A stretch of 24,335 nucleotides of DNA from CAINEC01 sp046303115 (GTDB lineage: Bacteria; Bacteroidota; Bacteroidia; AKYH767-A; OLB10), in NCBI GenBank assembly GCA_046303115.1, contig JBKCGZ010000049.1, forward strand, positions 1 through 24,335, given 5' to 3'. Below the pieces are notes generated by a model. The model saw nothing but the letters and a program-made list of their open reading frames with translations. It did no database searches and was not told where the DNA came from. Positions 1-6,592 of this stretch are shown here, in pieces. The position numbers were made by a program, and so were the translations under genes. The number at the start of each line of letters is the position of its first letter. The first letter of the stretch is position 1.

Positions 1-1
1 T

Positions 2-610
2 GATAATAATTCACAAGTATGGTTGCCAATTGATGCAAAGTTCCCTAAGGATGTATATGAGCAATTGCAAATTGCATATGATAATGGTGATACTGCGTTG
101 ATTGAAACTGCACAGAAGAATTTAGATAATACGATTCGTAAGATGGCGAAAGATATTTCTTCGAAATATATTGATCCACCACATACCACGGAATTCGGAA
201 TTCTGTTTTTACCTTTTGAAGGAATCTTTGCTGAAGTAGTTCGTAAAGCAAGTTTATTGGAAGAGCTTAATCGTGATTATAAAATTGTGGTGACTGGCCC
301 AACTACATTAGCAGCCATTTTAAATAGTCTTCAACTTGGATTTAAAACATTGGCAATACAAAAGCGAAGTAGTGAGGTTTGGAAGGTGTTGGCAGAGGTA
401 AAAAAAGAATTTGAAAACTTTGGTGGATTAATGCAGAAGGCGCAGAAAAATATTCAAACGGGATTAGATACTTTAGATGATGTTATGGGTAAACGCACAA
501 AAGCTATCCAGCGTAAACTAAGAAGTGTTGAAACATCCGGAGATATTGATCCGAAATTATCTTTGCCTGAGGTTAGTCCTGCAGAAGAGATTGAGGATGA
601 TGATAACTAA
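2..610 (+). CDS. rmuC: DNA recombination protein RmuC (3' part)
   Basis: This is the C-terminal part of an RmuC-family protein. The frame is open from the window edge and the TTG codon at 23 is internal, so the true start lies outside. Visible family features are the WLPIDAKFP segment at the start, a PPHTTEFGILFLPFEG segment like the conserved core of the RmuC nuclease-like domain, and a GPTTLAAIL block. A helical stretch and an acidic tail ending EIEDDDN follow. RmuC proteins are associated with limiting recombination at inverted repeats and carry a PD-(D/E)XK-like fold. The identity rests on recognising these blocks; nothing upstream can be judged. Confidence 0.9.
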   Translation, partial: DNNSQVWLPIDAKFPKDVYEQLQIAYDNGDTALIETAQKNLDNTIRKMAKDISSKYIDPPHTTEFGILFLPFEGIFAEVVRKASLLEELNRDYKIVVTGPTTLAAILNSLQLGFKTLAIQKRSSEVWKVLAEVKKEFENFGGLMQKAQKNIQTGLDTLDDVMGKRTKAIQRKLRSVETSGDIDPKLSLPEVSPAEEIEDDDN

Positions 611-707
611 GAAGTATAAATAAACATTTGTAAATAATATTACCAACGGTAAATATGAACAAACGATTTTTACTTGGTTTCGAAAATGTGAACTTTTTAA
701 AAATAGC

Positions 708-1133
708 ATGAATGAAGATTTAGATAGATTTATACAGCGTCAGGAATCAGTATATACAAATGCGTTGAACGAGATTAAATCAGGATATAAATCGTCACAT
801 TGGATCTGGTATGTTTTTCCTCAATTAAAGGGGTTGGGTAAATCTGAGTTGTCTAATTACTATGGAATTGGCAATTTAAATAAAGCGAGAGAATATTTGG
901 CCCACCCTGTTTTGGGTCCGCGACTAATTGAAATAACAACCGCATTTTATAATCTAGAAAATGTATCTGCATCTTCGGTATTAGGTCGTGATGATAAAAA
1001 ACTTAAATCTTGTATGACATTATTTGATTTAGCAGATGGAAATAGTAAAAATATTTTTCGTGATGTATTAAATAAATATTTTAATGGTGAATTGGATGAA
1101 TTGACTTTAGAAAAAATTCAAGAGATTTCTTAG
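708..1133 (+). CDS. DUF1810 family protein
   Basis: The 141-residue protein matches the DUF1810 family, with an N-terminal DLDRFIQRQ segment, a SSHWIWYVFPQLKGLG block, a YYGIG motif, HPVLGPRL, and an SCMTLF motif near residue 103. The length is about that of a complete single-domain member. The biochemical function is unknown to me; family members are small soluble proteins, sometimes misnamed calpastatin. The ATG at 708 fits the start of the conserved region. It sits alone between rmuC and an NmrA-like reductase with AT-rich gaps, so there is no sign of an operon. Confidence 0.85.
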   Translation: MNEDLDRFIQRQESVYTNALNEIKSGYKSSHWIWYVFPQLKGLGKSELSNYYGIGNLNKAREYLAHPVLGPRLIEITTAFYNLENVSASSVLGRDDKKLKSCMTLFDLADGNSKNIFRDVLNKYFNGELDELTLEKIQEIS

Positions 1134-1219
1134 TTTTATTGAGTTTAGAATAAGTTTATCACCTAACTTGGCAAAGAAAATATAAAAAAATCTTGCAGTA
1201 AAAATATCATAAGAAAAGA

Positions 1220-2128
1220 ATGAAAAAAACAATATTGGTTGCAGGGTCTACAGGAAATTTAGGTTTAAGAATAGTTAATACATTAGCAGCAAAAGATGTC
1301 ACTGTTCGTGTACTTGTTCGTTCAAATTGCAGTGCAGAAAAATTAAATGCTTTTGAAAGGTTAGGTGCAGAAATTTGCAAAGTCGAAAATTGGAATATCG
1401 ACGAAATAAAAACACATTGCATTGGTGTATCATGTGTGGTTTCTGTTTTGGCTGGTTTGCGTGATGTTGTTATCGATGCACAAAAGGTTTTATTAGATGC
1501 AGCGATAGCAGCTAGTGTACCTCGTTTTATTCCTTCTGATTATTCGTTGGATTTCACAAAGTTTTCTTACGGAGAAAATAGAAATCTTGATTGGCGCCGT
1601 GAGTTTCATGAGTATTTGGATAAATGTCCGATAGCAGCTACTTCTGTTTTTAATGGTGCTTTTATGGAGTTATTGCTGGATGAGATGCCGATGATTATTT
1701 TCAAAAAGCAAATTGTTATTTATTGGGGCAGGGCTGATTATAAATGGGGCTTCACGACAATGGATAATACAGCAGAATACACAGCAAATGTGGCAATAGA
1801 TGATAGAAGTCCTCGTTATTTACGAATTGCTGGTGATTTGATTAGTCCTAATGAGGTGCATAAAACTATTTCTGAAATAACAGGAAGTAAGTTTAAGTTT
1901 ATTAGGATAGGAGGACAAGGATTATTAGGCATGTTTATTAAGTTAGGTCGATTCTTTTCTCCAGGAAAGAATGATCTTTATCCCGCATGGCAAGGAATGC
2001 AATATATGCATAATATGATTGATGAGCGATCTAAAATTGAGGTGTTAGATAATAATCGCTATTCAGGAATTAATTGGAAAACTGTTGAAGTGCTTTTAAA
2101 GGAAGATAATTTTAAAAATTACAAATGA
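1220..2128 (+). CDS. NmrA-like NAD(P)-binding oxidoreductase
   Basis: The protein has 302 residues and starts with a classic Rossmann dinucleotide-binding strand-turn-helix, VAGSTGNLG at residues 7-15, followed by an RVLVRS strand that would contact the NADP phosphate. VPRFIPSDYSLDF and NGAFMELLLDE segments resemble the NmrA/isoflavone-reductase type of atypical short-chain dehydrogenase. These enzymes reduce small, often aromatic, substrates or act as redox sensors; the substrate here cannot be told. The length is normal for the family. The ATG at 1220 lies directly before the first beta strand. It is followed after about 40 bases by a small anchored protein. Confidence 0.82.
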   Translation: MKKTILVAGSTGNLGLRIVNTLAAKDVTVRVLVRSNCSAEKLNAFERLGAEICKVENWNIDEIKTHCIGVSCVVSVLAGLRDVVIDAQKVLLDAAIAASVPRFIPSDYSLDFTKFSYGENRNLDWRREFHEYLDKCPIAATSVFNGAFMELLLDEMPMIIFKKQIVIYWGRADYKWGFTTMDNTAEYTANVAIDDRSPRYLRIAGDLISPNEVHKTISEITGSKFKFIRIGGQGLLGMFIKLGRFFSPGKNDLYPAWQGMQYMHNMIDERSKIEVLDNNRYSGINWKTVEVLLKEDNFKNYK

Positions 2129-2167
2129 AGCTTGATAGTATAATTTGAATTTTAAGCTACCATATAC

Positions 2168-2566
2168 ATGAGTACATTTCTTATTGTATCCGTTTCATTA
2201 ATTGTTTTTTTCTTTGTTTTGGTAATTGCTATATCATCAAAAGGTTTTCGAAATAAATTTGGTCCTGAGTGGGTGCCAGGCGAATTACAAATACGATTTA
2301 ATATTGTGTGCCGACAGCAGGAGGATTGGAAGAAAATTCGTTTTTATCTTACTCCAACTGATGCTGATAATGTCTTACGTCAAATAGATGAACATATCCG
2401 AGTGGGTATTATAAATTTAAATGCAGGTCATCCTCCAATGAAGCATAAGAAGCTACATTCATGGTCGATGGTTGACATGAATACTTTTGAATACCGGAAT
2501 AATAAAACGAATAAGTTAAAGGCTGTTTTTTATTTGAATGAAAATATGCTCGATTATTTTAAGTAA
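2168..2566 (+). CDS. small membrane-anchored protein, unknown function
   Basis: I do not recognise this 132-residue protein. Residues 3-24 form one strongly hydrophobic helix (ILVSVSLIVFFFVLVIAISS-like composition) followed by a short basic stretch, which fits an N-terminal membrane anchor. The remainder, about residues 37-132, is a compact soluble region beginning GELQIRFNIVCRQQEDWKKIRFYL and containing an HPPMKHKK segment. It may be co-transcribed with the NmrA-like gene 39 bases upstream. The gap to the next gene is long and contains that gene's control region, so it is probably not part of the rhodopsin unit. Confidence 0.65.
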   Translation: MSTFLIVSVSLIVFFFVLVIAISSKGFRNKFGPEWVPGELQIRFNIVCRQQEDWKKIRFYLTPTDADNVLRQIDEHIRVGIINLNAGHPPMKHKKLHSWSMVDMNTFEYRNNKTNKLKAVFYLNENMLDYFK

Positions 2567-2654
2567 TAAACAGTTTTAATTGTTTACTTTTTTTCCTTCA
2601 ATTCAATTTTATAATAATACATTTTCTAGGACTTTTAATATTGCTTGCCCCTTA

Positions 2655-2686
2655 TTGTTTAACTTATTTAACAAAAAGTTAAACAA
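2655..2686. promoter_or_regulatory. inverted repeat, candidate operator of the rhodopsin gene
   Basis: A perfect 11-bp inverted repeat, TTGTTTAACTT at 2655-2665 and AAGTTAAACAA at 2676-2686, is separated by 10 bases that contain a further TTTAAC. It lies 107 bases before the rhodopsin ATG and just upstream of a near-consensus -7 element (TACTTTTA, 2707-2714, one base off TAnnTTTG). The dyad and its placement suggest a binding site for a dimeric regulator. A light-responsive MerR-type factor (CarH/LitR) is one possibility, but that is inference only. As RNA it could also form a hairpin, but no run of T follows it. Confidence 0.5.
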
Positions 2687-2792
2687 AATGAATTTTCGGT
2701 TGTTTATACTTTTATTGAAGGCAGAAATCAAGTAAAAAAACGCGGAGTATCCGAAAATCCTTAAGAGTAGGGCCAACCAAAATCATTGTATT

Positions 2793-3509
2793 ATGGAGCA
2801 TTTAAAAATTGCCAGCGATAATTACGTCGCATTCACGTTCTTTATCGGAACAATGGCCATGATGGCCGCATCGGTTTTCTTCTTTTTTGAATTAAACAAC
2901 ACCTCACCAAAATGGAGAACATCCGTTTTAGTATCAGGGTTAATTACTTTCATTGCAGCAGTGCATTACTACTACATGAGAGGTTATAACCTAGAAACAG
3001 GTGAATCACCTACATTCTTCCGCTATGTAGACTGGATCCTTACTGTTCCTCTAATGTGTGTGGAGTTTTATTTAATCACTAAAAAAGCAGGCGCTAAGTC
3101 CTCTTTATTATGGAAGCTGATCGCTGCTTCAATCGTAATGTTGGTTACTGGTTATTTTGGAGAAACAATTTCAAGAGATAGCAGTGTAATGTGGGGAGTA
3201 ATTTCAGGTGCTGCATATTTCTACATCGCATATTTAATTTGGTTTGGAGAAGTTGCTCAATTAGCTCAAACTGCTGGACCGCAAGTAGCAAAAGCAACTC
3301 GTGTTTTAGCATGGTTTGTATTAGTAGGCTGGGCAATTTATCCTTTAGGTTATATCTTAGGAACTCCAGGTGGATTATTCGGAATTCAATTAGTTTCTGA
3401 TCCAGCTGCTGCTGCTCATTCAATGGATATAGTTTATAACATTGCTGATGCAATCAACAAAATCGGATTCGGTTTAGTTATTTATAGTTTATCTAGAAAT
3501 GAAGATTAA
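2793..3509 (+). CDS. proteorhodopsin, light-driven proton pump
   Basis: A seven-helix microbial rhodopsin of 238 residues. Helix C reads RYVDWILTVPLMCVEF and gives the DTE triad D80 (counter-ion and proton acceptor), T84 and E91 (proton donor), which marks an outward proton pump rather than an NDQ sodium pump. M88 holds the spectral tuning position (105 in green proteorhodopsin); methionine there is usual in Bacteroidota and fits green absorption. H58 matches the His that pairs with the counter-ion, D219 the second counter-ion, and K223 in DAINKIGFG the retinal Schiff-base lysine. WAIYPLGY marks helix F. Retinal is probably supplied by the Blh-type enzyme encoded next. No carotenoid-synthesis genes are in the window. 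The leader contains a dyad candidate operator. Confidence 0.97.
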   Translation: MEHLKIASDNYVAFTFFIGTMAMMAASVFFFFELNNTSPKWRTSVLVSGLITFIAAVHYYYMRGYNLETGESPTFFRYVDWILTVPLMCVEFYLITKKAGAKSSLLWKLIAASIVMLVTGYFGETISRDSSVMWGVISGAAYFYIAYLIWFGEVAQLAQTAGPQVAKATRVLAWFVLVGWAIYPLGYILGTPGGLFGIQLVSDPAAAAHSMDIVYNIADAINKIGFGLVIYSLSRNED

Positions 3510-3533
3510 TTTCTACAATATATGATATTGATT

Positions 3534-3580
3534 AGAGGGGCTTGGATAATTTATTTATACAAGCCCTTTTAATCTTTTTT
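3534..3580 (+). terminator. intrinsic terminator between rhodopsin and blh
   Basis: GGGCTTG (3538-3544) pairs with CAAGCCC (3560-3566). The stem can be lengthened to 11 pairs with A-T and G-T pairs, and a T-rich tract follows (3567-3580). It lies 25 bases after the rhodopsin stop and 27 bases before the blh ATG. It probably releases most rhodopsin transcripts, with leakage setting a lower blh level. No consensus promoter is visible in the short gap. Confidence 0.75.
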
Positions 3581-3606
3581 CCCATTAGTCAAAAATCAAA
3601 TCGATT

Positions 3607-4536
3607 ATGGCCATTAGCAACGTAGGTAGTATTAGTAATATAAATGGAAATCTAACCAAGGTGAATACATCTGGTTGGAGACCGTTTATTATTGATTTAT
3701 TGAAAGTTGTTTTTTTTAATCGTGCGTTTTCGATTTTGTTATTATCGTTATTGTTATTGTCGCTAGGTTTTGGAAGTGAATTACAACTTATAGTTGGCAA
3801 TTCTTTTTTCTTTATCGGCCTAATCACAGTTGGAATTCCACATGGCGCGGTTGATCATTTACTTGAAACAGGCCAATGGTTTTCAAAAAGTACTCTTCGA
3901 TTTATTTTAACCTACCTTGCTTATTCTCTTGCAATGGCGGTATTCTGGTATTTATCGCCTCAACTAGCATTATGTCTGTTCTTATTTTATTCTGCGTGGC
4001 ACTTTGGTCAATCAGATGGCGAACAATGGGGATTTAGTAATATGTTTTCTTTCTTCTGGGGATGTATTGTTATATTTTATTTGTTAGGGACTCACGTTGC
4101 AGAAACCAATGCTATTTTAAATTCTATCAGTGGTGTTAGTATGCCATTTGCTGCACCTGTTTACTTAATCATTCCTTTCTTGTTTGTTGCAGTATACATT
4201 CGAAGTTATACTTATGCTTTCACCATTTTATGGTTGTTGATTTCTAGTCAATTGCCGCTTATGTTAGCCTTTGGATTATACTTTATTGGTCAACATAGTT
4301 TGTCGAACTGGAAGAACATTAGTAGAGAATTAAAAATTTCTCATTTTAAAATCTGGTCCTATTCATTACCATTTCATTTGGGTGCTTGGTTAGTTTTAGC
4401 ACTTTTCTTTTTTGTATGGCCATTACTTAATATTTCTAGCGATTTCAATCGTTGGGGTATCTTTTTTATTTTCATTGCTTGCATGAGCTTACCTCATGTG
4501 ATTACTGTTCATTTATTCAAGAGCAAAGCACATTAA
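3607..4536 (+). CDS. blh: Brp/Blh-family beta-carotene 15,15'-dioxygenase
   Basis: A polytopic membrane protein of 309 residues of the Brp/Blh family, which cleaves beta-carotene to two retinals. Histidines expected to bind the catalytic iron are present: GIPHGAVDH (H79, H84), WHFGQSD (H132), GQHSLSNW (H230) and LPHVITVH (H297, H301). Hydrophobic helices cover most of residues 40-300. The length matches the family. It lies directly downstream of the proteorhodopsin, the usual arrangement in phototrophic Bacteroidota, and would supply the chromophore. Beta-carotene synthesis must be encoded elsewhere. Confidence 0.93.
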   Translation: MAISNVGSISNINGNLTKVNTSGWRPFIIDLLKVVFFNRAFSILLLSLLLLSLGFGSELQLIVGNSFFFIGLITVGIPHGAVDHLLETGQWFSKSTLRFILTYLAYSLAMAVFWYLSPQLALCLFLFYSAWHFGQSDGEQWGFSNMFSFFWGCIVIFYLLGTHVAETNAILNSISGVSMPFAAPVYLIIPFLFVAVYIRSYTYAFTILWLLISSQLPLMLAFGLYFIGQHSLSNWKNISRELKISHFKIWSYSLPFHLGAWLVLALFFFVWPLLNISSDFNRWGIFFIFIACMSLPHVITVHLFKSKAH

Positions 4537-4673
4537 TTAATAGCTGTAGCTCTGCAGTAATAATCTTTAGCTGTTTGTTATTTAGTAATTTTTAGGTAAA
4601 AAGATTTTGTTGACCATGTTCATAATTTATGTGAGTGTGATATTTGAAAATTATAACCCCAAAAGCAAGGATT

Positions 4674-4717
4674 TTAAACAAAAAATCACTGCCGTTGTTT
4701 AAGAAATTACCAAACAA
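4674..4717. promoter_or_regulatory. cluster of TTGTTT/AAACAA half-sites
   Basis: Within 44 bases lie TTAAACAA (4674-4681), TTGTTTAA (4695-4702) and AAACAA (4712-4717). The first two form a perfect 8-bp inverted repeat with a 13-base spacer; the last two form TTGTTT-N11-AAACAA. The same words make up the arms of the dyad before the rhodopsin gene. The cluster ends 20 bases before a 28-codon ORF and about 110 bases before the lipoprotein gene that heads the photolyase unit. It may be an operator shared with rhodopsin, but the words are AT-rich and chance is a real alternative. Confidence 0.3.
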
Positions 4718-4737
4718 TTAATCTTAATAACCATACT

Positions 4738-4824
4738 ATGTCATTTATTACAAAAAAAGGATTTCTACTTAGTCTTTTACTAATTAATTTCTTTGTTTTA
4801 AACCAATCGATTTATTGTAGCTGA
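4738..4824 (+). CDS. 28-residue hydrophobic small ORF
   Basis: The ATG at 4738 opens a 28-codon frame ending in TGA at 4822-4824, six bases before the next gene's ATG. The peptide has a basic start (MSFITKKG), a 13-residue hydrophobic core and ends ...SIYCS. It looks like an export signal or tiny membrane peptide. It could be a leader peptide, a small membrane protein, or the remnant of a lost gene. Composition alone cannot decide whether it is translated. Confidence 0.35.
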   Translation: MSFITKKGFLLSLLLINFFVLNQSIYCS

Positions 4825-4830
4825 TTAATT

Positions 4831-5457
4831 ATGAAAAGGGAATTAATGGCGTTTAGACTTTTGCTTTTTGTCAGCTTGATTTTTCTTTCAAGTTGTAATG
4901 CAATTATGAGCGGCATTTATGGATTGCGCAATGTGAAATCAATCGATAAAAGTGATATTGTGAAATATGGTAATCAATATCATGTGCCAGTCTATAAAAG
5001 TTTTGTTTTAGATACCAACTATATTGGTTTTGTAAAAGGTCTATATGGTTCTACTAATGAAGAGCAAATAAGCAATCATTTGCAACCATTGCAGGCAATG
5101 TATTTTAATGAAAACGGAAGTTTGATTTCATTTCATGTGAATTGTTATGCTGGTGGATTCCCTAATTTAAAATGGAATCGAAATCAAATAATGGAGATGT
5201 TTCCTCCTTCGCAACAAGCTCCTGTTGATTCATTAATCAGATTCAATAATATCAGTCCATATTTTATTTCGTATTCTTCAAAAGATATGTTTTTGAATAA
5301 TCAAAACAAGTATACCGTAGTTGTTTTTTGGAATCGATTTATGGGTCGTCAGTCAAAACGTTTCATTAATGAAATTCAGAAGAATTGTTCGCTTGCAAAT
5401 AAAAATGAGGTTGAATTAATTTATGTAAATAACGATTATCTGTTTTTGGATAAATAA
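4831..5457 (+). CDS. lipoprotein of unknown function
   Basis: The protein has 208 residues, with a signal peptide ending in a lipobox LSSC (Cys at residue 22), so it should be a lipid-anchored envelope protein. ATG codons at 4831 and 4846 both leave a workable signal. The mature part has no motif I recognise; it includes the phrase YFNENGSLISFHVNCYAGGFPNLKWN and a C-terminal TVVVFWNRFMGRQSKRFINEI segment that might be an alpha/beta element. It ends 36 bases before the first photolyase-like gene on the same strand, suggesting co-transcription. A lipoprotein leading a photolyase pair has no obvious functional reason. Confidence 0.75.
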   Translation: MKRELMAFRLLLFVSLIFLSSCNAIMSGIYGLRNVKSIDKSDIVKYGNQYHVPVYKSFVLDTNYIGFVKGLYGSTNEEQISNHLQPLQAMYFNENGSLISFHVNCYAGGFPNLKWNRNQIMEMFPPSQQAPVDSLIRFNNISPYFISYSSKDMFLNNQNKYTVVVFWNRFMGRQSKRFINEIQKNCSLANKNEVELIYVNNDYLFLDK

Positions 5458-5493
5458 TTTTTGAGATGATAATAATTACATCCAATTTCTCTA

Positions 5494-6588
5494 ATGGTAT
5501 TTGAAACAGATTATAATGCTATTCTTGCTAAAATCGATTTGATCGATCCTATTAATTATGGCAAAACGCGTAATTATTTAAACGGAAGTGTAACTCGACT
5601 TTCACCGTATATTTCGAGAGGTGTTATTTCAACGCGACAAGTGGCAAGTATCATTTTAGCAAAGGGTTATAAGCCATATGAAATTGAATCGTTTTTAAAA
5701 GAGCTGGCATGGCGAGATTTTTTTCAGCAAGTGTGGATCCATTTAGGTGATGATATCAATACAGATATTAAGAACAAGCAAGAGTTTAAACATCAGTTAA
5801 TGCCTCAAAAAATGATGAGTGCGAATACGGGTGTTGATGCGATTGATAATGCTATTGAAGATTTGTATCGATCGGGATATATGCATAACCATGCACGTAT
5901 GTATGTGGCGAGCCTTACTTGTAATCTGGCGAAGAGTCATTGGCATATGCCAGCTAAATGGATGTATTATCATTTGCTCGATGCTGATTGGGCCAGCAAT
6001 GCATTGAGTTGGCAATGGGTCGCTTCAACTTTTAGTAGTAAACAGTATTTTGCCAATCAGGAAAACATAAATAAGTTCTGCAATACCAATCAAAGGGGAA
6101 CAATACTCGATCATTCTTATGAAGAATTGGAGTTGCTTGATTTATCTGAAAATTTCGGAGAGCTAGTCGATTTGAAATTGAAAACAAATCTGCCTGAAAA
6201 GATTGAAATTAAAGTCGATAATAATATTCCAACGTACATCTACAATTTTTATAATCTTGATTGTAATTGGGATGTTGAAGTAGATGCAAATAGGGTTTTG
6301 TTATTAGAGCCATCATTTTTCAATCAGTACCCTGTATGCGATAATACCATTGATTTTGTAATTCGGTTATCGAAAAATATTAAAGGAATTCAAGTTTTTA
6401 TTGGAGAATTTAGTGAGCTATTACAACTTGTCCATTCTTCAACAATCCATTATAAAGAACATCCAACAGTCAAGCATTATCAAGGAAAGGAACACGCTCG
6501 TGAATGGATGTTTGAAAATTCCTTTGGTTATGTTCCATCATTTTTTAAATATTGGCAACGCGCTCAAAAAGTAAAGCGTAATTTTTAG
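5494..6588 (+). CDS. photolyase-like protein with N-terminal FAD-binding domain
   Basis: The 364-residue protein begins almost at once with the photolyase FAD-binding domain and has no N-terminal alpha/beta antenna domain. Seen are TRLSPYI (34-40), LAWRDFF (71-77), HNHARMYVAS (131-140), DADWASN (163-169) and SWQW (172-175). By alignment with E. coli photolyase from memory, W150 and W173 match W359 and W382 of the electron-transfer chain, and N169 matches N378. The usual AGTG...FNP motif is replaced by ASTFSSKQYFANQENINKF. About 110 residues (250-364) follow, including RVLLLEPSFFNQYP and IKGIQVFIGEF, which resemble strands of an alpha/beta domain. A full cryptochrome/photolyase gene starts 4 bases later, so the two are almost certainly co-translated. 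Whether it repairs DNA or signals is unknown. Confidence 0.88.
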   Translation: MVFETDYNAILAKIDLIDPINYGKTRNYLNGSVTRLSPYISRGVISTRQVASIILAKGYKPYEIESFLKELAWRDFFQQVWIHLGDDINTDIKNKQEFKHQLMPQKMMSANTGVDAIDNAIEDLYRSGYMHNHARMYVASLTCNLAKSHWHMPAKWMYYHLLDADWASNALSWQWVASTFSSKQYFANQENINKFCNTNQRGTILDHSYEELELLDLSENFGELVDLKLKTNLPEKIEIKVDNNIPTYIYNFYNLDCNWDVEVDANRVLLLEPSFFNQYPVCDNTIDFVIRLSKNIKGIQVFIGEFSELLQLVHSSTIHYKEHPTVKHYQGKEHAREWMFENSFGYVPSFFKYWQRAQKVKRNF

Positions 6589-6592
6589 TAGG

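Noticed and set aside
640..652. TTACC-aac-GGTAA inverted repeat after rmuC
   Set aside because: The stem is only 5 bp with a 3-base loop and no T run, too weak for a terminator or operator call.
3145..3453. Minus-strand frame of 102 codons inside the rhodopsin gene
   Set aside because: It lies wholly within a clearly recognised gene, has Leu/Gln-rich low-quality sequence and matches nothing.
2793..3509. Possibility that the rhodopsin is a sodium or chloride pump
   Set aside because: Helix C carries D80, T84 and E91 (DTE), not the NDQ or NTQ type motifs of ion pumps.
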